Of a stretch of DNA of 64,000 bases, positions 25,334 to 36,007 are shown in pieces. How positions within the stretch are numbered: position 1 is the stretch's first letter; the number at the start of each line of letters is the position of its first letter. The notes beneath the pieces are model-generated. The model was not told the origin of the DNA and did no database searches. It worked only from the letters and a program-made list of their open reading frames with translations. The translations under genes were made by a program, and so were the position numbers. Location: NCBI RefSeq assembly GCF_002007115.1, contig NZ_MVAD01000001.1:1364001-1428000 (forward strand). Reading direction: 5' to 3'. The DNA is from Massilia sp. KIM. Lineage in GTDB: Bacteria; Pseudomonadota; Gammaproteobacteria; Burkholderiales; Burkholderiaceae_D.

Positions 25334-25783
25334 ATGAAAAAAGCCCTGTCCTTGTTGCTCCTGGTGTCCGGCGCCGCGCTGGCCGACGATGCCGCCGTCC
25401 TGAAATGCCGCGCCCTGGCCGATACCGCGAGCCGGCTGGCGTGCTACGACGCGATGCCCCTGGCGGCAGCCGGGGCACCGGCGGCGCGCAGCGAGGCCGC
25501 CGTCCAGCCCGAAGCACGCTTCGGCCTGGCCGCTGCTCCCAAGCCGGTCAAGGACAAGGGACCGAAGATGATCCGCAGCACCGTGGCCGGCGCCTTCGAG
25601 GGCTGGTCGCCGGGCACCCGCATCGAGCTGGCCAATGGCCAGGTCTGGCGCGTCACCGAAGGCGAGGCGGTCCTGCCGCAAATGAACAATCCTCAGGTCG
25701 AGATCTCGCGCGGGGCGCTCGGCGGCTACCTGCTCCAGGTCGGCGGCTACGCCAGCACCGCGCGCGTCGCCCGCATCCAGTAA
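25334..25783 (+). CDS. Exported hypothetical protein with a C(x)nRLACYD motif
   Basis: 149 residues with a clear signal peptide (MKKALSLLLLVSGAALA). The mature N terminus has CRALADTASRLACYD, a two-cysteine motif that recurs in periplasmic proteins, including some type VI secretion accessory proteins (VasI/TagO type), where the cysteines may form a disulfide. The rest is beta-rich (TRIELANGQVWRVTEGEAV, GGYLLQVGGY). It is a lone gene and no T6SS gene is adjacent, so I leave it as unknown. Confidence 0.7.
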   Translation: MKKALSLLLLVSGAALADDAAVLKCRALADTASRLACYDAMPLAAAGAPAARSEAAVQPEARFGLAAAPKPVKDKGPKMIRSTVAGAFEGWSPGTRIELANGQVWRVTEGEAVLPQMNNPQVEISRGALGGYLLQVGGYASTARVARIQ

Positions 25784-25948
25784 GCCAGGCCTCGCGCGAC
25801 GGGCCGCCCCTTGGTGGGCGGCGGCGCTCTTCCTCCACGAACACGCCTGCAGCCAGCGCCCCCGGTCAAGGACCGGGCGAGGGCGCTGTCGCCTTTCCTA
25901 CGGACCGCAAGCGGCCGGCCGGGGGCTGCGGATTGCGCCGCAGCACGC

Positions 25949-25954
25949 TATAAT
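25949..25954 (+). promoter_or_regulatory. Consensus -10 box of the queE-queD-tadA unit
   Basis: A perfect TATAAT lies 24 bases before the GTG start of queE, leaving a leader of about 15-20 bases. No good -35 hexamer is found at 16-18 bases upstream, so the promoter may be activator-dependent or of the extended type. Confidence 0.5.
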
Positions 25955-25977
25955 GGAAGGTTGACGAGAGGCTTACC

Positions 25978-26613
25978 GTGACTTACAGCATCAAAGAAAT
26001 CTTCTACACCCTGCAGGGCGAAGGCGCCCATGCGGGGCGCCCGGCCGTATTCTGCCGTTTCTCGGGCTGCAACCTGTGGACCGGCCGCGAGCAGGATCGC
26101 GCCAGCGCGGTGTGCAGCTTCTGCGATACCGATTTCGTCGGCACCGACGGCGAGCGCGGCGGCAAGTTCAAGGACGCCGAGGCCCTGGCCGCCGAGATCG
26201 ACAGCCTGTGGCCGGCCAGCTACACCCCCAGCAAATACGTGGTCTTCACCGGCGGCGAGCCGCTGCTGCAGCTGGACGCGGCCCTGATCGCCGCCATGCA
26301 CGCGCATGGCTTCACCATCGCCATCGAGACCAACGGCACCCTGCCGGTGCCGGAAGGCGTGGACTGGGTGTGCGTGAGTCCGAAGATGGGCTCCACCCTG
26401 GTGGTCGAGAAAGGCAACGAGATCAAGGTCGTGATCCCGCAGGCGAACCAGGACCTGGCCGCCTACGAGCGCCTCGATTTCGAGAACTTCTACGTGCAGC
26501 CGATGGACGGCCCCCTGGCCGCCCACAACACGCGCCTGGCGATCGAGACCTGCCGGCGCAACCCCAAGTGGAAGCTCAGCCTCCAGACCCATAAACTCCT
26601 CCAGATTCCCTAA
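25978..26613 (+). CDS. queE: 7-carboxy-7-deazaguanine synthase
   Basis: 211 residues, a radical SAM enzyme converting 6-carboxytetrahydropterin into 7-carboxy-7-deazaguanine, the third step of queuosine synthesis. It opens with IKEIFYTLQGEGAHAGRPAVF, and the [4Fe-4S] cysteines lie in SGCNLW... and CSFCDTDF, with the extended spacing that marks QueE. The GGEPLLQ segment binds SAM. Translation starts at GTG 25978 after GAGAGG. queD follows five bases after its stop, and tadA overlaps queD, so the three form an operon. The queC and queF genes are not in the window. Confidence 0.95.
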   Translation: MTYSIKEIFYTLQGEGAHAGRPAVFCRFSGCNLWTGREQDRASAVCSFCDTDFVGTDGERGGKFKDAEALAAEIDSLWPASYTPSKYVVFTGGEPLLQLDAALIAAMHAHGFTIAIETNGTLPVPEGVDWVCVSPKMGSTLVVEKGNEIKVVIPQANQDLAAYERLDFENFYVQPMDGPLAAHNTRLAIETCRRNPKWKLSLQTHKLLQIP

Positions 26614-26618
26614 GCGCG

Positions 26619-27528
<910 letters not shown>

Positions 27529-27705
27529 CCCGCCGCCCCGGCGGCGGCCGCTTCCTGCCGGTCCCGCGCCGGCGTTTGTCCGGCATGAGCGCCGCCGCCC
27601 TGGCGAAAGTGTTATGCTGATTCCACGCCGTCCCGCACGGCCACAGGAGAATCCGCTTAACCCAAGCAATGGCGCCCCACACACCCGGCGCCGACCGACT
27701 CAGCC

Positions 27706-28632
27706 ATGCCGACTCTCAACGCCAACGGACTGCGCATCGCCTTCGACACCGCGGGCGACCCCAAATCCGTGCCCCTGCTGCTGGTGCACGGGCTGGGCAT
27801 GCAGCTCACCGCCTGGCCCGAGGAATTCGTCGACGGCCTGGTGGAGCTCGGTTTCTACGTGATCCGCTTCGACCACCGCGACAGCGGCCTGTCGACCAAG
27901 TTCGAGCAGGCCGGCACGCCTCACCTGGGGCTGGCCCGTCTCAAGGCCCGCCTCGGCTGGCGCCTGCACCCGCCCTACACGCTGGAAGACATGGCCGAGG
28001 ACGCCCTCGGCGTGCTCTCGGCCCTGGGCGTGGCGCGCGCCCACGTGGTCGGCGTGGCGATGGGCGGCATGGTGGCGCAGATCCTCGCCGCCCAGCATCC
28101 GCAGCGGGTCTTGAGTTTGACCTCGATCATGTCCAGCAGCGGTCGGCGCGGCCTGCCGGGGCCCACGCCCGTCGTGCGCAAGGCGCTGGCGCGCAAGCCC
28201 GCCAACAGCGCCGACATCGGCAGCGTCATCGAGCATGCCGTGGGCCTGATGCGGGCTATCGGCAGCCCGGCCTATCCCACTCCCGAAAAGACCCTGCGCA
28301 AGCGCCTCGCCCGCTCCCTAAGGCGAAGCTATTGCCCGAGCGGCATGGCGCGCCAAATGCTGGCGGTGACGGCCTCGGGCGACCGCAGCGCCTTGCTGCG
28401 TGCGATCAGCGCGCCCACTCTGGTCATCCACGGCGCCGCCGATCCGCTGGTGCCGCCCGCCTGCGGCGAAGACACCGCCCGCCAGGTCCCCGGCGCGCGC
28501 CTGGAAATCATCGAGGGCATGGGCCACGACCTGCCGCCGCAGCTGGCGGAGCGCCTGCTTGCCTTGATCGACGCCCATGCGCGGGGTAAGATGTTGCCAG
28601 ACTCAACACCGCGCCTCTTCGTCAAACAGTGA
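27706..28632 (+). CDS. Alpha/beta hydrolase-fold protein with the nucleophile replaced by Ala
   Basis: 308 residues with the alpha/beta hydrolase fold: oxyanion segment LLVHGLGM near 26-33, FDHRDSGLS near 55-63, acid residue in GAADPLVP and the histidine in MGHDLPPQ. The nucleophile elbow reads GVAMGG at 116-121, so Ala118 (GCG at 28057-28059) stands where Ser is expected in G-x-S-x-G. A single base change from TCG would give this. The enzyme is probably inactive as an esterase, or does a non-hydrolytic job. It overlaps the downstream carboxypeptidase gene by four bases. Confidence 0.85.
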   Translation: MPTLNANGLRIAFDTAGDPKSVPLLLVHGLGMQLTAWPEEFVDGLVELGFYVIRFDHRDSGLSTKFEQAGTPHLGLARLKARLGWRLHPPYTLEDMAEDALGVLSALGVARAHVVGVAMGGMVAQILAAQHPQRVLSLTSIMSSSGRRGLPGPTPVVRKALARKPANSADIGSVIEHAVGLMRAIGSPAYPTPEKTLRKRLARSLRRSYCPSGMARQMLAVTASGDRSALLRAISAPTLVIHGAADPLVPPACGEDTARQVPGARLEIIEGMGHDLPPQLAERLLALIDAHARGKMLPDSTPRLFVKQ

Positions 28633-29546
28633 TCACCCCGAACATCGGCATCGCCATCGTGGCGCCGGGCGGCTACACGCCCGATCCCACGTCCGTCGAG
28701 CGCGCCATCGCGCGCCTCGAAGCCCAGGGCCACCTGGTCCACAACTATTACGATCACGGGGCGATCCATCAGCGCTTCGGCGGCACCGACGAGGCCCGCC
28801 TGGCCCAGCTCCATGCGGCGGTGCGCGATCCGGACATCCAGCTGATCGTCGCCCTGCGCGGCGCCTACGGCATGACCCGGCTGCTGCCCGACATCGACTT
28901 CGAGGCCATCGCCGCCAGCGGCAAGATCGTGGTCGGCTTTTCCGATGTCACCGCCTTGCAGATGGGCCTCTACCGGGCCACCGGCGCCCTGAGCTATGCC
29001 GGGCCGATGATCGCGGGCGACTTCGGCGCGCGCGAACCGGTGGCCTTCACCCTCGAGGATTTCTGGTCCTGTCTGGCCGGCCCGACCCACACCATCCGCG
29101 AACAGGCGGCCGGCAATCCGGCGCTGGACCTGCGCGGCACGGTCTGGGGCGGCAACCTGGCGATGATCGTCTCGCTGCTCGGCACGCCGTACTTCCCCGA
29201 GATCGAGGGGGGCATCCTCTACCTCGAGGACATCAACGAGCATCCTTTCCGCATCGAGCGCATGCTGCTGCAACTGCAGCAGGCCGGCGTGCTCGAGCGC
29301 CAGCGCGCCGTGCTGCTGGGCGATTTTTCCGGCTACAAGCTGGCGCCGACCGACAACGGCTACGACTTCGACAGCATGCTGGCCTATGTGCGCGGCAAGC
29401 TGGCGGTGCCGGTGCTGACCGGGCTTAGCTTCGGACACGGTCCCCGCCGGGTGACCATCCCCTTCGGCGCCCAGGGCCGGCTGCTGTCCGACGCCGCCGG
29501 CTTCACCCTCACGCTGTCGGATTATCCGACCCTGCGACGTGCCTGA
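28629..29546 (+). CDS. ldcA: Muramoyltetrapeptide LD-carboxypeptidase (peptidase S66)
   Basis: 305 residues of the S66 family. The enzyme removes the terminal D-Ala from cytoplasmic murein tetrapeptides during peptidoglycan recycling. The catalytic Ser is expected at 105 in VVGFSDVTAL, Glu at 200 in YLEDINEHPFR and His at 270 in SFGHGP; RGAYGMTRLLPDID is the conserved preceding block. The GTG start overlaps the stop of the hydrolase gene (GTGA). Its own end overlaps the oxidoreductase gene by eight bases, so hydrolase, ldcA and oxidase genes form one operon. Confidence 0.9.
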   Translation: MITPNIGIAIVAPGGYTPDPTSVERAIARLEAQGHLVHNYYDHGAIHQRFGGTDEARLAQLHAAVRDPDIQLIVALRGAYGMTRLLPDIDFEAIAASGKIVVGFSDVTALQMGLYRATGALSYAGPMIAGDFGAREPVAFTLEDFWSCLAGPTHTIREQAAGNPALDLRGTVWGGNLAMIVSLLGTPYFPEIEGGILYLEDINEHPFRIERMLLQLQQAGVLERQRAVLLGDFSGYKLAPTDNGYDFDSMLAYVRGKLAVPVLTGLSFGHGPRRVTIPFGAQGRLLSDAAGFTLTLSDYPTLRRA

Positions 29547-30813
29547 GCGCCTCAGCGCACACACCTACTACCGGGCGAGCTGCTCGCCCGACACCTACCC
29601 AGCCTTGTCCGGCGCGCGCGAGTGCGCCGTCTGCATCATCGGCGCCGGCTTCGCCGGCCTGGGCACCGCCATGTCGCTGGCCGAGCGCGGCGAGCGCGAC
29701 GTGGTCGTGCTCGAGGCGGAGGAGGTCGGCCACGGCGCTTCCGGCCGCAATGGCGGCTTCGTGTTCGGCGGTTTTTCGCTGGGCGAGCGGGCCCTGCAGC
29801 GCAGCGCCGGGCGGTCCGCGCGCCGGCTGTACGGCGACACCCTGGCCGCCGTGAACCTGATCCGCAAGCGCATCGCCCGCCACGAGATCGACTGCGACGT
29901 GCAGGAAAGCGGGGTGATCCTGGCCAACTGGTTCGACGACGACCGCATCCTGCTGGAGCAGCAGCGCTTCATGGCCGAGCACATGGGCGTCGAATGGCGC
30001 CACATCGGCCGCGCCGAGCTGGCCGACCAGCTGCGCACCACACGCTACCGGGGCGGGCTGTTCGAGCCGGACGCCTTCCACTTCCATCCGCTGCGCTACG
30101 CCCAGGGCCTGGCGCGCACCCTGGCGCGCCAGGGCGTGGCGATCCACGAGCACAGCCGTGTCACGGGCCTGAAGCGCACCCAAGGCGGCTGGCTGGTCTC
30201 GACCGGCCACGGTACGGTGTCCGCGCGCGAGGTGGTGGTGTGCTGCGGCGGCTACCTGGCCAGCCTGCACCGCCGCCTGCGCGCCGCCATCCTGCCGATC
30301 GCCACTTACGTGATGAGCACCGAGCCGCTGGGCGAACGCCTGGCCTCCAGCATCCGCACCCGGGCGGCGGTCTACGACACCCGCTTCGCCTTCGATTATT
30401 ACCGCGTGCTGCCCGATACCCGGCTGCTGTGGGGCGGCCGGATCTCGATCCTGCACCGCTCGCCGCGCGCGGTCGCCCGACTGCTGTACGGCGACATGCT
30501 GCGGGTCTATCCCCAGCTCGCGGGCCTGCGGGTGGAACACGCCTGGAGCGGCCTGATGAGTTATGCGCGCCACAAGATGCCCCAGGTCGGCCGTTTGCCG
30601 GACGGCTTGTGGTACGGCATGGGCTTCGGCGGCCACGGCGTGGCCCCGACCACCCTGGCGGGCGAGCTGCTGGGCGGCGCCCTGACCGGCGAGCCGGGCC
30701 CGCTGCGCCAGTACGCACGCTGGGGCTTGCCCTGGACCGGTGGCCCGGCCGGACTGGCCGCGGCCCAGGCCACCTACTGGTATTACGGCCTGCGCGACCT
30801 GCTGCGCCGCTGA
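29539..30813 (+). CDS. FAD-dependent amine/amino-acid oxidase (DAO family, PuuB-like)
   Basis: 424 residues with a Rossmann FAD site near the N terminus (CIIGAGFAGLGTAMSLAERG), the ASGRNGGFVFGG loop, and a C-terminal FAD-contact region WYGMGFGGHGVAPTTLAGEL. These match the DAO family, most closely gamma-glutamylputrescine oxidase and related enzymes that oxidise secondary or primary amines. There is no puu cluster nearby, so the substrate is uncertain. The start is GTG at 29539, overlapping the previous gene, followed by a normal N terminus. Confidence 0.87.
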   Translation: MPERLSAHTYYRASCSPDTYPALSGARECAVCIIGAGFAGLGTAMSLAERGERDVVVLEAEEVGHGASGRNGGFVFGGFSLGERALQRSAGRSARRLYGDTLAAVNLIRKRIARHEIDCDVQESGVILANWFDDDRILLEQQRFMAEHMGVEWRHIGRAELADQLRTTRYRGGLFEPDAFHFHPLRYAQGLARTLARQGVAIHEHSRVTGLKRTQGGWLVSTGHGTVSAREVVVCCGGYLASLHRRLRAAILPIATYVMSTEPLGERLASSIRTRAAVYDTRFAFDYYRVLPDTRLLWGGRISILHRSPRAVARLLYGDMLRVYPQLAGLRVEHAWSGLMSYARHKMPQVGRLPDGLWYGMGFGGHGVAPTTLAGELLGGALTGEPGPLRQYARWGLPWTGGPAGLAAAQATYWYYGLRDLLRR

Positions 30814-30928
30814 GTAGGCTGGCCGCCACGCCCCCTGCTAGGCCAGGAGGGGCGGCCGATGGTAAAATAGCCGGTTAATGTAAAGCGCGGGCAAATCTCG
30901 CGCAAAACCGCTCTTCCAAAGGTTTAAC

Positions 30929-32533
30929 GTGCTCTCCACTGCCAATATCACGATGCAATTCGGCGCCAAGCCGCTGTTCGAAAACATTTCCGTCAAGTTC
31001 GGTGAAGGCAACCGCTATGGCCTGATCGGTGCGAACGGCTGCGGCAAGTCGACCTTCATGAAGATCCTCGGCGGCGACCTGGAGCCGTCGGCCGGCAATG
31101 TCAGCCTCGATCCGGGCGAGCGCCTGGGCAAGCTGCGCCAGGACCAGTTCGCGTACGAAGACGTGCGCGTGCTGGACGTGGTGATGATGGGCCACACCGA
31201 GCTGTGGAACGCCATCGCCGAGCGCGACGCGATCTACGCCAACCCGGAAGCCACCGACGACGACTACATGCGCGCCGCCGAGCTCGAAGGCAAGGTGGCC
31301 GAATACGACGGCTATTCGGCCGAGGCGCGCGCCGGCGAGCTGCTGCTGGGCGTGGGCATCTCGATCGACCTGCACCAGGGCCCGATGAGCGCCGTGGCGC
31401 CGGGCTGGAAGCTGCGCGTGCTGCTGGCCCAGGCCCTGTTCTCGAACCCGGACATCCTGCTGCTGGACGAACCGACCAACAACCTGGACATCCACACCAT
31501 CCGCTGGCTCGAGAACGTGCTCAACGAGCGCAACTCGACCATGATCATCATCTCGCACGACCGTCACTTCCTGAACCAGGTCTGCACCCACATCGCGGAC
31601 ATGGACTACGGCACCCTGAAGGTCTATCCGGGCACCTACGACGACTACATGCTGGCCTCGACCCAGGCGCGCAACCAGCAGCTGGCGAACAACGCCAAGG
31701 CCAAGGAAAAAGTGGCCGAGCTGCAAGACTTCGTGCGCCGCTTCTCGGCCAACAAGTCCAAGGCCCGCCAGGCGACCTCGCGTCTCAAGCAGATCGACAA
31801 GATCAAGATCGAGGAATTCAAGCCGTCCTCGCGCGCCTACCCCTTCGTGCGCTTCGAGGGCGAGAAGAAGCTGCACCGCCTGGCGGTGGAAACCGAGGGC
31901 CTGACCAAGGCCTACGACCGTCCGCTGTTCAAGAATTTCTCGATCATGGTCGAGGCCGGCGAGCGGATCGCCATCATCGGCGCCAACGGCGCCGGCAAGA
32001 CCACCTTGCTGCGCTGCATCGGTGGCGCCGAGATCACCGGTCTCGACGCCGACCAGGGCCGCACCAAGTGGGCCGAGAACGCCAACGTCGGCTATATGCC
32101 CCAGGATCCGACCGAGGAGTTCGCGAGCGACACCAACCTGACCGACTGGATGGGCCAGTGGACCCAGGAAGGCGACGACGACCAGGCCGTGCGCTCCATC
32201 CTCGGCCGCCTGCTGTTCGGCGGCGACGAAGTCAAGAAATCGGTGCGCGTGCTCTCGGGCGGTGAAAAGGGCCGCATGATGTACGGCAAGCTGATGCTGG
32301 GCCGCCACAACGTGCTGCTGCTGGACGAGCCGACCAACCACATGGACATGGAATCGATCGAGTCCCTGAACATCGCGCTCGACAAATACGCCGGCACCCT
32401 GATCTTCGTGTCGCACGACCGCGAGTTCGTGTCCTCGCTGGCGACCCGCATCCTGGAGATCCGCGAGAACGAGATCGTCGACTTCCAGGGCAATTACGAG
32501 GATTACCTGAAGAGCCAGGGCATCGACGCCTGA
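30929..32533 (+). CDS. ybiT: ABC-F family ATPase, YbiT type
   Basis: 534 residues with two ABC domains and no membrane segment. Walker A motifs are GANGCGKST and GANGAGKTT; Walker B motifs [11 protein letters not shown] and [11 protein letters not shown]. The first domain has APGWKLRV in place of the classic LSGGQ signature, as in E. coli YbiT, while the second has [12 protein letters not shown] proteins of this kind bind the ribosome and help translation or fine-tune elongation; antibiotic resistance is not implied. Translation starts at GTG 30929. A likely terminator follows. Confidence 0.93.
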   Translation: MLSTANITMQFGAKPLFENISVKFGEGNRYGLIGANGCGKSTFMKILGGDLEPSAGNVSLDPGERLGKLRQDQFAYEDVRVLDVVMMGHTELWNAIAERDAIYANPEATDDDYMRAAELEGKVAEYDGYSAEARAGELLLGVGISIDLHQGPMSAVAPGWKLRVLLAQALFSNPDILLLDEPTNNLDIHTIRWLENVLNERNSTMIIISHDRHFLNQVCTHIADMDYGTLKVYPGTYDDYMLASTQARNQQLANNAKAKEKVAELQDFVRRFSANKSKARQATSRLKQIDKIKIEEFKPSSRAYPFVRFEGEKKLHRLAVETEGLTKAYDRPLFKNFSIMVEAGERIAIIGANGAGKTTLLRCIGGAEITGLDADQGRTKWAENANVGYMPQDPTEEFASDTNLTDWMGQWTQEGDDDQAVRSILGRLLFGGDEVKKSVRVLSGGEKGRMMYGKLMLGRHNVLLLDEPTNHMDMESIESLNIALDKYAGTLIFVSHDREFVSSLATRILEIRENEIVDFQGNYEDYLKSQGIDA

Positions 32534-32544
32534 TGCGGCAGGGC

Positions 32545-32578
32545 GGGGCGGCCAAGGCCGCTCCTGCGCGCCTCTTTT
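32545..32578 (+). terminator. Likely terminator between ybiT and nadA
   Basis: GGGGCGGC and GCCGCTCC pair over eight positions (one G-U) around a four-base loop, and TCTTTTC follows nine bases later. The delayed T run makes it moderate evidence. Confidence 0.4.
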
Positions 32579-32599
32579 CATTGTGAGATCATACTTCGC

Positions 32600-33736
32600 A
32601 TGAACACCGTACTCCCGATCAAGACCTTCGAATACGACCGGCCGGTCGCGGGCGCCGCCTGCACCGCCGAAGCCTGGGCGCGCACGCCCGCCCAACCCAG
32701 CGCGGAAGAGAAAATCGAGCTCAAGGCGCGCATCCGCCGCCTGCTCAAGGAGCGCGACGCCGTGCTGGTGGCCCACTACTACGTGGACGCCGAGCTGCAG
32801 GACCTGGCCGAGGAGACCGGCGGCTGCGTTTCGGATTCGCTGGAAATGGCGCGCTTCGGGCGCGACCATCCCGCCAAGACCCTGGTGGTGGCCGGGGTGC
32901 GCTTCATGGGCGAGACCTCGAAGATCCTGAACCCGGAAAAGACCATCCTGATGCCGGACCTGGACGCCACCTGCTCGCTCGACCTGGGCTGCCCGGCCGA
33001 CGAGTTCGCGGCCTTCTGCGACCAGCACCCGGACCGCACCGTGGTGGTCTACGCCAACACCAGCGCCGCAGTGAAGGCGCGCGCCGACTGGATGGTGACT
33101 TCCTCGATCGGCCTGGACATCGTCAAGCACCTGCACGAGCAGGGCAAGAAGATCCTGTGGGCGCCCGACCGCCACCTGGGCGCCTACATCCAGAAGCAGA
33201 CCGGCGCCGACATGCTGCTGTGGCAGGGCTCCTGCCTGGTGCACGACGAGTTCAAGGGCATCGAACTCGACCTGCTCAAGGCCGAACACCCGCAGGCCAA
33301 GGTGCTGGTGCACCCGGAGTCGCCGGCTGCCGTGGTGGCCCAGGCCGACGTGGTCGGCTCGACCACCCAGCTGATCAATGCGGCGCGCGAACTGGACGCC
33401 ACCACCTTCATCGTGGCGACCGACAACGGGATCCTGCACAAGATGCGCATGGCCGCGCCGGGCAAGACCTTCATCGAAGCCCCGACCGCCGGCAACAGCG
33501 CCACCTGCAAGAGCTGCGCCCACTGCCCGTGGATGGCGATGAACGGCCTCAAGAACCTGGCCGAGGTGCTGGAAACCGGCGCCAACCAGATCCACGTCGA
33601 TCCGGAAACCGGCCGCCAGGCCAAGCGTGCGATCGACCGCATGCTGGACTTCGCCGCCGCCAAGAAGGCCAAGGCCCTGCCGAGCGGCGCGCTGGAGCAG
33701 AACGCGACGCTGTTCTCGGGAGTGGGTCCGGCATGA
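32600..33736 (+). CDS. nadA: Quinolinate synthase A
   Basis: 378 residues. NadA condenses iminoaspartate with dihydroxyacetone phosphate into quinolinate for de novo NAD synthesis, using one [4Fe-4S] cluster. Family marks: [18 protein letters not shown] near 55, [11 protein letters not shown] near 130, and SCAHCPWM near 305 with cluster cysteines. It has a long N-terminal stretch like other proteobacterial copies. Its stop overlaps the nadC start (ATGA). The partner nadB is 6 kb away on the other strand. Confidence 0.96.
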   Translation: MNTVLPIKTFEYDRPVAGAACTAEAWARTPAQPSAEEKIELKARIRRLLKERDAVLVAHYYVDAELQDLAEETGGCVSDSLEMARFGRDHPAKTLVVAGVRFMGETSKILNPEKTILMPDLDATCSLDLGCPADEFAAFCDQHPDRTVVVYANTSAAVKARADWMVTSSIGLDIVKHLHEQGKKILWAPDRHLGAYIQKQTGADMLLWQGSCLVHDEFKGIELDLLKAEHPQAKVLVHPESPAAVVAQADVVGSTTQLINAARELDATTFIVATDNGILHKMRMAAPGKTFIEAPTAGNSATCKSCAHCPWMAMNGLKNLAEVLETGANQIHVDPETGRQAKRAIDRMLDFAAAKKAKALPSGALEQNATLFSGVGPA

Positions 33737-34608
33737 CGACCCTGCGCAATCCCTTCATCCCGGAAGCCGGCTTCGACGACAAGCTGCAGTCGGCCTTCGA
33801 ACAGAACATCCTGGCCGCGCTGCTGGAAGACGTCGGCACCGGCGACCTGACCGGCAAGCTGGTGCCCGCCGACACGCGCGTGCAGGCGCGCGTGATCGTG
33901 CGCGAGGAAGCCGTGCTGTGCGGCGCGCCCTGGTTCGAGGGCGTGATGCTGGCGGTCGACCAGGACCTCGAGATCGACTGGAAGTACGCCGAGGGCGAGC
34001 TGATGGCGGCCGACAGCGTGGTCTGCACCATCGCCGGCGCGCCGCGCTCGTTGCTCACCGCCGAGCGCGCGGCCCTGAACTTCCTGCAACTGCTGTCGGG
34101 CGTGGCCACGGCCACCCGCCGCTACGTCGACGTGATCGCCGGCACCCGCGCCGCCATCCTCGACACCCGCAAGACCCTGCCGGGCCTGCGCCTGGCGCAA
34201 AAGTACGCGGTGCGGGTGGGCGGCGGCCAGAACCAGCGCCTGGCGCTCTACGACGGCATCCTGATCAAGGAAAACCACATCGCCGCGGCCGGCGGCGTGA
34301 CCGCCGCCCTGCAGGCGGCGGACGCGCTCGATGCCGGCGTGCCGGTGCAGATCGAGGTCGAGACCATCGCCCAGCTCGAGGAAGCGCTGGCGGGCGGCGT
34401 AAAGTCTGTGTTGCTGGACAATTTCAACCTCGACATGATGCGCGAGGCGGTGCGGGTGAATGCCGGCCGCGCCTTGCTGGAAGCCTCGGGCGGCGTCAAT
34501 TTGCAGACCGTGCGGGCGATCGCCGAAACCGGCGTCGACCGCATCTCGATCGGCAGCCTGACCAAGGACCTGCGCGCGACCGACTATTCGCTGCGGATCG
34601 TCGGATGA
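33733..34608 (+). CDS. nadC: Nicotinate-nucleotide pyrophosphorylase (carboxylating)
   Basis: 291 residues. NadC converts quinolinate and PRPP into nicotinate mononucleotide. Conserved blocks: [12 protein letters not shown] near 30-41, [22 protein letters not shown] around the substrate pocket, KYAVRVGGG and [14 protein letters not shown], ending with ISIGSLTKD. Start and stop overlap its neighbours by four bases on both sides, so nadA, nadC and the small membrane gene are translationally coupled. Confidence 0.96.
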   Translation: MTTLRNPFIPEAGFDDKLQSAFEQNILAALLEDVGTGDLTGKLVPADTRVQARVIVREEAVLCGAPWFEGVMLAVDQDLEIDWKYAEGELMAADSVVCTIAGAPRSLLTAERAALNFLQLLSGVATATRRYVDVIAGTRAAILDTRKTLPGLRLAQKYAVRVGGGQNQRLALYDGILIKENHIAAAGGVTAALQAADALDAGVPVQIEVETIAQLEEALAGGVKSVLLDNFNLDMMREAVRVNAGRALLEASGGVNLQTVRAIAETGVDRISIGSLTKDLRATDYSLRIVG

Positions 34609-34928
34609 GCGCCGCGTCCAAGCTGTCGCGCTCCCTCGGCTCGCGCCTGTTCTGGCTGGGTTTCGGCCTGCTGCTGGGGCTGCCGCAACTGCTGGACGGG
34701 ATCCGCTACGACCTCAACGGTGAGCTGTTCTTCGGCCTCGGCATGCTGCTGCTCGGCCTGCGCGGCTTCCTGCGCCCGGTGGTGCTGGGGCGCGCGCTGC
34801 GCATGCAGGGGCCTGCCGCGTCCGAGGACGTCACGATCGGCTCGCCCGCGCTGCTGGGCGCCCTGTCGCTGGCGATGGCGGCGGCCCTGGTCACCGGCCT
34901 GGTCCTCAAGTTCATGGCCCAGCAATAA
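34605..34928 (+). CDS. Small membrane protein coupled to nadC
   Basis: 107 residues with two or three hydrophobic segments (LFWLGFGLLLGLPQLLDGI, ELFFGLGMLLLGLRGFL and LLGALSLAMAAALVTGLVL) and short charged loops. No family recognised. Its ATG overlaps the nadC stop (ATGA), so it is translated after nadC, but nothing in its sequence points to NAD metabolism. Convergent with the hydrolase gene. Confidence 0.7.
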   Translation: MSAASKLSRSLGSRLFWLGFGLLLGLPQLLDGIRYDLNGELFFGLGMLLLGLRGFLRPVVLGRALRMQGPAASEDVTIGSPALLGALSLAMAAALVTGLVLKFMAQQ

Positions 34929-34957
34929 GGGCCCGGCAATAAGGGTCCGGCGACGCC

Positions 34958-36007
34958 TCAGACCCCGCTCTCGCTGGCCCGCGCCAGCGCTTCCGCCCGC
35001 GCGTCGCGGAGCAGGACCGGCTCGCCGACCTGGGCGGCGATCGCATCGACCGCCGCGACCACCTTCTCGGGATGGGCGTAGTGCAGCATGTGGCCGACGC
35101 CCGGGCAGAGCTCCAGTTGTCCGTCGCGCACGCCGCCCTGCAGCCGCTCCGAATTGTGGGTGAAATCGATGATGCGGTCGCCCGTGCCGGCCAGGATCCT
35201 GACCGGCACCTTCAGTTCCCCGTAATGCCGCGCCAGCATGGCCGCGCCGGGCACCAGCATGGCGCTGTCGGCGGCCGTGGCGCGCAACTGCTTCGGCCTC
35301 AGGGCCATCCATACCGGCAGACCCTTGAAGCGGCCGGACACCGGCATCGGCGCGAAAGTGCGGCGCGTGACCGGCCGCCACAGCATGCGCGAGAGCAGGG
35401 GCGAGACCGTGTGGCTGAGCAGGTCGCCGACCACCGGCAGCGCCGGCGCCCCTGTGAAGGGGACTTCGGCGCGCAGGCTGGGGTAGTAGTAGCCGCCCAG
35501 CAGCACCAGGCCGCGCACGACCTCCGGCGCCTGCAATCCCATCGCCAGGGCCGGCAGCGTGCCCCAGGAATGGCCCAGCACGATGGCCGACTGGATCTGC
35601 AGCTCCTGCAGCGCGCGATGCAGCAGGCGCGCCTGCCGCTCCGGCGTCCAGACGGTCGTGCGCGGGCGCTCGCTGTAGCCGTAACCCGGGCGGTCGAAGG
35701 CGATCACCCGGTAATGGCGCGCCGCCGCGTCCAGCACTCCGCTGAGCTCGAAATCCTTGGCATGCACGCCGATTCCGTGCAAGAGCACCAGCACCGGACC
35801 CTCGCCGCGCTCGAGATAGTGCAGGCGCACCCCGTCGACCGTGACGAACTTGCCCTCCGGCGGGTGCTCGCGCTCGACCTCGCGCGTCTTCGCGCGCACG
35901 TAGAGCCAGGAAGCGGCCAGGCCGAGGCCGAGGCCGGCCAGCAGCAGGCCGGTGCGCGACGCGGGTGCGCGGGTGCGGAGCGCGCGGCTCCTCTGGTAGT
36001 CGCTCAC
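34958..36007 (-). CDS. Membrane-anchored alpha/beta hydrolase
   Basis: 349 residues. One N-terminal helix (TGLLLAGLGLGLAASWLYV, about 20-38) anchors an alpha/beta hydrolase domain. The oxyanion HGIG is at 77-80, the nucleophile Ser147 is in GHSWG, the acid in AGTGDRIID and the His in GVGHMLHYAHP. A typical esterase, lipase or epoxide-hydrolase-like architecture with unknown substrate. The start overlaps the end of the sirtuin gene by four bases, so both are read from one message. Confidence 0.88.
   Translation of the reverse strand: MSDYQRSRALRTRAPASRTGLLLAGLGLGLAASWLYVRAKTREVEREHPPEGKFVTVDGVRLHYLERGEGPVLVLLHGIGVHAKDFELSGVLDAAARHYRVIAFDRPGYGYSERPRTTVWTPERQARLLHRALQELQIQSAIVLGHSWGTLPALAMGLQAPEVVRGLVLLGGYYYPSLRAEVPFTGAPALPVVGDLLSHTVSPLLSRMLWRPVTRRTFAPMPVSGRFKGLPVWMALRPKQLRATAADSAMLVPGAAMLARHYGELKVPVRILAGTGDRIIDFTHNSERLQGGVRDGQLELCPGVGHMLHYAHPEKVVAAVDAIAAQVGEPVLLRDARAEALARASESGV

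Noticed and set aside
30929..32533. Defective ABC signature in the YbiT-type protein (APGW instead of LSGG)
   Set aside because: I recall the same change in E. coli YbiT, so it is a subfamily feature and not a mutation.
30875..33595. Very long antisense reading frames, for example 906 codons here and 1008 codons at 5614-8640 (minus) and 876 codons at 61251-63881 (plus)
   Set aside because: High GC removes stop codons on the strand opposite to real genes. They lack ribosome sites and family motifs, and lie fully across well-identified genes.
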